From NCBI GenBank assembly GCA_963932465.1, contig OZ010792.1, positions 510,617,100 to 510,681,099 of the forward strand: a stretch of 64,000 bases of DNA, in the 5' to 3' direction. The translations under genes and the position numbers were made by a program. The DNA is from Maratus speciosus. Lineage: Eukaryota; Arthropoda; Arachnida; Araneae; Salticidae. This document shows positions 58,566-64,000 of the stretch, one piece after another (the first letter of the stretch is position 1; every line of letters begins with the position of its first letter). The notes under the pieces are model-generated. The model made no database searches. It saw nothing but the letters and a program-made list of their open reading frames with translations, and was not told the DNA's origin.

Positions 58566-61034
58566 TGGATTTATAACCATCTCAGATATCATTAACTGAT
58601 TTCAAAACAGGAAACCATTCAAGAATACAAACATTTGAACACGTAAATAAATACATTAAGTAATAATAAATCATTTTGTAATAAACAAACTTTTCTATTT
58701 TAGCTAAATTATCCTACTCAAGATAAACAATTACATCAATAAATAAAATATGATTATAGATCATCCCACGCACGAAGCAAGAGTCTGACGACATCATCGA
58801 AAAGAACTTATAAACATTTCATATTATTTTGTTAGTTGGTTGTTAGTTTCTCTAAGTATAACATGTAAAATTAATATAAGAAAAAGCTGCAATATGAAGC
58901 AGCAACATTTGTATTTTTTAAGATAGAATATAGTTTTAAAATGCTGCTCAACAAACACGGAGAACTCGTCAGTTTCATTTGTTTCAGTGTTCAGGCTCGG
59001 ACTGGCCCGCCGGCCCATCGGTCCGAGGGCCGGTGCGCCCTCGCCCAAGAAAAACGTCGCGCCCCTAAGTGCCTAAGCCGCTCCAATATTTTTTCACTTG
59101 TTGCATACATACATTCTGATTAGTGTACTAAATTTCGAGAATTCGTTTAGGGATAATCATCAATTAATAGACAGCACAAGAGACGTATTTTTTATTATTA
59201 TCACAAAGAAATTAAAGACATATCGTAGCAATTTCAGAATCGGAAACCAAAACGGACATCTTTGCATGCGATTGAAAGAGAAAATATGCACCCAACGAGA
59301 GCTTTAGTAGCCATTACGCCCTGGACGAAATTTTTTTCATCGCTTCTTTTCATGATATGTTTTAGAATTTAACCAGTATTTTGCATATTTTCGGCCCTTT
59401 TGCTTTTAGTACTCTGCGCCCCCTTTCTTTATAGCCGCTCCTGAATGCACATATAATGGTGCTTTTTGAAAGAGAAAAAAAAAAGAGACGTATCAGAAGT
59501 CAAAAAACTTTTTGTATGGATTTTGTTTTTGATTGGAAAACATGATGATCTTTCTTTTCGGGGAATACAAAGTTGAGATACTTTTGGATTTCAATCCTGC
59601 AAGCTGTGGTATCTCGCAGACAGCGTTTTCTCATTCACAAAATCTACCGTTATTTTCGGATAGTAATCTCGCGCCTAGTTTAGGAGTAATCAGTGAAAAT
59701 ACAGAAAAAAAAAATACATAAGTGTCGAAATGAGAACCTCCTTCTTTTTTTTAAGTCGGTTAAAAAATACTGGCTATGTACCCTGCAGCTTGCATGAATA
59801 CAATCCCTGGGGCACTTACACTCAAGTACGGAAACTTAAATATTTCCCTCGATCTTTAACAATGATAAAAGTTTTACAATCATGGGAAGAGTGTGCTGGG
59901 AATAGTAAATTTACTTAATTGTTTTAGGGATTTTAGACTAACAAAGCAATGTTTTAGGGTGTACTTTTTCTGTAGAAACCTTTTCATAACGTGGTATCAA
60001 TTCAGTTCTTTATGGGGGTATAATAGTAATTTTTTGAAGGATAAAAAATACCAATTATTTTCACAAGCAAGTATTATTTTCACTTTCAAATAGCTTTATA
60101 TTTCAGCATTCCAATACCCTATAATACGTGGTACAAAAGAAGCTTGAGATTTAGTTTTCAAAATTTCTATTTCCAAACGGAAAGTATATTCTTGTTCTAA
60201 TTATAAATATATATTTATAATATAATATTATAATTATAATATTTTTTAAACGAAGTTTGCATACCGAATGTTTCTTGTGTGTTGAAGGAGATATTTGTAG
60301 ATACCACATGTAAATATGCTACTTGGTTAATAATATGAATAATAACAAAACAGTAGATAATAAAAAGTAGTGGCTCTCAGATTGCAATAGAAATTGAATT
60401 TATGACATTTTAAACTGGCTTGATAACTAATTCCTATTACATTAAAGAAAAATATTAAAAAAAAAAAAGGTTGAAGCCCTTAGCAGCACCGCAGCAACAC
60501 TATTTGGCGCTTGGTGCAAAAAACAGTGTTAGCTTTTCTAAGGATCCTCAGTGCATCAATGGTGATAGTGGAAAAAAATGTGGTCTACAACTTACAAATT
60601 CTGCTAAAAATAATCGTAAAAAAATATGTAGGTACCAAACAACTGAAAATAATATCTACTAGTTATTGTTATGCATAAATTATGTTTCCGAAGTCGTATA
60701 CTTATTGAGAATTGTACCAACTTTTATTTTTCAGTCAATAATACCCCATTTTTGACACCTTATTTGAGTTTCTTGGATCGAGACAGCCCGGAAAAAGGCA
60801 TAGTTTATATGCATTAAATTAAATCATGGTAGGGTTAGAAGGGTTTAAATTTGAGGATGTTAAAGATAAATCCATTTCAGAAACTTAATTTTTAACTTCA
60901 TAAAAATTATCTGATGATTTTTTATTAATTCATTAGAGATATAGTGAATAGATCCAAACTTATTCCAAACTTTTTTTCTATTCAAAAACTTTTCTTAGTT
61001 AGAAATTATTAACAAAGTCATTTTAAAAAATATG

Positions 61035-61798
61035 CAGGGTGTTTATAAAATCCCGGACCCATTTTGATGTTTAATAACTCATAAAATAATAAAGATAGAT
61101 TAAAATTAATAACATAAATGGTTAGATAGACTCAAAAAGTTTCATGACCCTTGTCAATGAACTTCTACGTGTGCCCCTTCGTCGCACGGAGAATATCAAG
61201 TCGATAGTTAATTTCACGCCAGGTAGCGGCAAGCATGTCGGCATCCACAGAAGCTATTGCGGTTGTAATTCTGGCTTTTAAGTCATCAATGTTCGACACT
61301 CTCCCCCTGTAAACATTGTCCTTTACAAATCCCCAAAAGAAAAAGTCCAGCGGCGTTATATCAGGTGATCTGGGTGGCCAAGGATTTGGACCTTCTCGCC
61401 CAATCCATCTTCCTGGAAAATGGTCATTCAAAGATGTACGAACGATCGTACCCCAATGAGGCGGTGCACCATCTTGTTGCAAAATGACATGTGGCTGAAG
61501 CTCTTCTAGTTGTGGAAATACGAAGTTTTCCAACATGTCTAATTGATGACTTAAAAGTCAGAATTACAACCGCAATAGCCTCTGTGGATGCCGACATGCT
61601 TGCCGCTACCTGGCGTGAAATTGACTATCGACTTGATATTCTCCGTGCGACGAAGGGGGCACACGTTGAAGTTCATTGACAAGGGTCATGAAACTTTTTG
61701 AGCCTATCTAACCATTTATGTTATTAATTTTAATCTATCTTTATTATTGTATGAGTTATTAAACATCAAAATGGGTCCGGGACTTTATAAACACACTG
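61035..61798 (-). mobile_element. Palindromic mariner-like element
   Basis: It starts cagggtgtttataaaatccc and ends with the inverted counterpart, flanked by TA-containing sequence. The arms are about 258 bp (61,035-61,292 and 61,541-61,798), far longer than normal mariner ends, because both contain the terminal repeat plus the 3' end of the transposase gene. The loop (61,293-61,540) holds more of the transposase. Confidence 0.85.
61165..61536 (-). pseudogene. Mariner/Tc1-type transposase C-terminal fragment
   Basis: A 123-residue open frame covers the C-terminal catalytic half of a DDD transposase: QQDGAPPHWG (second Asp) and SPDITPLDFFFWG (third Asp), then the C-terminal helical tail. The N-terminal DNA-binding domain and first Asp are absent, so it cannot be functional. 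An inverted duplicate of its last 45 or so codons lies at 61,541-61,679. Confidence 0.85.
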
Positions 61799-63021
61799 TA
61801 TATTAAGAAAAAACCACAATTGTTAAAAACATTGATGTGTACAACTCATTTGAATAATTGGTTTTGGAGATATTAGAGAAATTTTTCCTTTCCATAAATT
61901 AAGGGGTTCGTATTCCGCTATCAAAGGAGACACAAAAAAATCGTAGAAATTTACAAGAAATATTTTGTAGGATTTTTTTGTAATGTAAAGTAAGTTTTTA
62001 ATAAATTTATTATTCTAGTAAAATTTTACTGGGGACTAATTGAGAGTTTTTGGTACTTTTCCTTGTAAGATCTTCAATTTATTTTCCAAAGTTTAGGGAT
62101 AAACCCCTAACACATTTTCTTTAATAACAGCATTAAGATTTAAGAAAAGCATATAAACTATATATCTTTCCTGGCTAGAAAGGAACTAAAACAGGGTGTC
62201 AAAAGTGGATGTTACCATTTGAAAAATCAACGTTCGTGTATTTTTTAATATGTAGACAGCCTCCAAAGCAAAATTTATGAAAAGTATTAAATAGTAAATA
62301 TTATTCCTAATCAATTGTTATCCTAATCAGTCCTATGTCTTTTTCATACAGTGATTTTCAGGAAAATTGGTAGGGGCGATGACCTTTTTTTTTCTGCAAG
62401 GTGTCTATCGATAAAAGAAAATAAGAAAGCTCTAGTCTTGATATCAGTAATCTACTACAAGTTAATCTGTGTTCAACTTGCTGGAGCTTTTAGATGTTAT
62501 GTGATGTGGTTTAAATAATTGCGTAATATTGTGTAGGATTGATGGAATTTTAAACATGCACGGAGAATATTGCGAAGTCTTCTACCTAAAGTTAAAGATT
62601 TAATTTAAGCCACTATCCTTTACTTGGTGCTATGCAAGTGTGTTAAACCTTGTCAAGCCAGATACAATACAAGCAAGTCAAATTGACTTGAGTTCGTTAA
62701 AATTTTTGCGCCCTCTGAAAATCCAAGGTCTGCGCCCTTTACACTGACCCAGTCCGACCCTGTCAGTGTTCATAAAATTAATTAGAAAAAAAAAATATTT
62801 TCTCTACAGCTAAGAAAGGATACGTCTTGATGGATTTACACTCGTGCGAAGCTGTATAATGAGGATTGCTGATGAAGAAAGATAAAGGTAAGAAATTACC
62901 TATATTATTATTATATTTAATTGTATTTTCATGGCCAGAATCAGAATAATATTTATTTATTTATCTAAATATTAGCGCGCGTAACTTACTGTACCGAACA
63001 GGGGCGGCTGTTATGCCAACA

Positions 63022-64000
63022 TACTTTAAGTTTTTTGGGTCGCTGAATCCGAATTTTTAAATTACCCCCAAAATCCCCCCCCCCGAAAACCCCCCAAAAT
63101 AGTTGTTATTAACTTAAATTTCTTATTGTTTTAGGAGGAAAGCATTACGAAATTCAGAAACTAGACAAAATTTGCAACAAATAGGATACATGACATTATG
63201 ACGTAGGATAAACGGGGAGAGAGGGAATATCCCTCGGAACATTCCCCGCGCGATTTTCTCAAAAACCAAATTATTTCAAAAAAATATTTTTTTTTTTTTT
63301 TTTGGGGGGGGGGGGGGGGGTCCCGGATGAAATTTTGGTGGGAAGTTACAAATTCGGATTCAGCGACCCAAAAAACATAAAGTGAGTAGAAATCCAGAAC
63401 TAGTATTAATTTTTCCAGGTTCCCTATTGCCTGGACTTCATAACTTAGTGCACGTAGCGCCGCAGTGCATGTTCAGAGGCAGACTACCCCTCCCCGTTCA
63501 TCCTACGTCATAATGCCATATTTCCTATTTGTTGCAAATTTTGTCTAGTTTCTGAATTTCGTAATGCTTTTCCCCTAAAACAATAAGAAATTTATGTTAA
63601 AAACAACTATTTTTGGGGGGGGGGAGGTCGGGAGGGGGAAAATTTTGGGGGTAAGTTAAAAATTCGGATTCAGCGACCCAAAAAACTTAAAGTAAACCTT
63701 ATAGAGAAAGTTCGGAGGGGAGATGGGAGGGCGAGTGTAAACGTATGAGTGGTTAAGTGGAATTGCGCAACTTAGTTCACGTAGCACGGCGCGCATGTTC
63801 CGGGGCAGATCCCCCTTTCCCCTTCATCCTAAGTCATAATGTCATATATCTAATTTGTTGCAAATTTTGTCTACTTTCTGAATTTCTAGATACCTTTTCC
63901 CTAAAACAATAAAAACATTGATTTTTTTAATAAAAACCTTTTTTTGGGGGCATTTTACCAAAATTTTGGTGGGTTGCCGCGGGAAATTTTGATGGGAAGT
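63022..64000. repeat. Cluster of the copia-target repeat in both orientations
   Basis: Copies of the repeat (attcggattcagcgaccc; ttgcaaattttgtct; cataatgtcatat) lie at about 63,030-63,260 (minus), 63,320-63,430, 63,430-63,690 and 63,690-64,000 (plus). They are separated by T and G runs near 63,283-63,320. The array runs off the window end. The copy at about 63,685-63,710 is an empty equivalent of the copia insertion site. Confidence 0.75.

Larger units (their letters stand above)
58992..62762. mobile_element. hAT-like element inside the copia 3' LTR (3.77 kb)
   Basis: The ends CAGGCTCGGACTGGCC and the inverted CCAGTCCGACCCTG are flanked by a perfect 8-bp duplication tcagtgtt (58,984-58,991; 62,763-62,770). 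This is a typical hAT terminus. Subterminal GC-rich gcgccc motifs lie on both sides. Apart from the mariner insertion the interior has no transposase-like frame, so it is non-autonomous. Confidence 0.9.
58563..63021 (+). repeat. Copia 3' LTR, split by a hAT insertion
   Basis: Its parts 58,563-58,991 and 62,763-63,021 together match the 5' LTR. The few differences between the LTRs mean the insertion is fairly old. The copia ends at 63,021, followed by tactt. Confidence 0.9.

Noticed and set aside
63040..64000. Long inverted repeat as a telomere- or Helitron-type end
   Set aside because: It is a cluster of ordinary copies of the copia-target repeat in both orientations, with homopolymer runs between.

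Overview
The window looks like nuclear DNA of an animal, most likely an arthropod and plausibly an arachnid. It is AT-rich and made of nested transposable elements. I found no host protein-coding gene, rRNA gene or CRISPR array. Almost everything readable is mobile DNA: a Maverick/Polinton element (adintovirus-like, virus-type DNA transposon), a Ty1/copia retrotransposon, several hAT-like elements nested in one another, a palindromic mariner derivative, a long foldback element, a tRNA-bearing inverted-repeat element, and several minisatellite arrays.

Layout. 1-637 is dispersed repeat. 638-4,773 is a foldback element with arms of about 1.1 kb. About 4.8-13.2 kb is the capsid/integrase half of the Polinton: a PC4-like gene on + facing seven minus-strand genes (two small unknown proteins, a small basic protein, FtsK-type packaging ATPase, adenain-like protease, double-jelly-roll major capsid protein, pVI-like protein, penton-like minor capsid protein, chromodomain integrase), ending in a terminal repeat at 13,197. 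13.2-22.1 kb holds the interrupted target repeat, a tRNA-Thr-like gene in an inverted-repeat element, a pogo-like MITE, degraded hAT copies and a tandem array. 22.1-28.4 kb is the replication half of the same Polinton: family B DNA polymerase with an N-terminal zinc-finger array encoded over five exons, then the second terminal repeat. 28.4-32.8 kb is repeat debris. 32.8-37.8 kb is a hAT-like element carrying a 22-unit, roughly 145-bp array. 38,350-49,985 is a three-level hAT nest. 50-53.6 kb is repeat arrays. 53,631-63,021 is a copia element whose 3' LTR is split by a hAT, itself carrying a palindromic mariner. 63-64 kb is a cluster of the repeat into which copia inserted.

Main result. The two Polinton halves both point the same way, which an intact element cannot do. 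Their outer flanks are the two sides of one target repeat (an uninterrupted copy lies at 52.93-53.26 kb) and carry matching 6-bp duplications (ggtgtt at 13,198; aacgcc, the complement of ggcgtt, at 28,407). One insertion followed by one inversion explains this. The polymerase-side breakpoint lies next to a tandem array that has an inverted relative at 540-637. The element was once complete (about 15 kb seen) and is now decaying: major capsid, protease, ATPase, integrase and polymerase carry nonsense codons or frameshifts, while the PC4-like, penton-like, pVI-like and small ORFs are still open.
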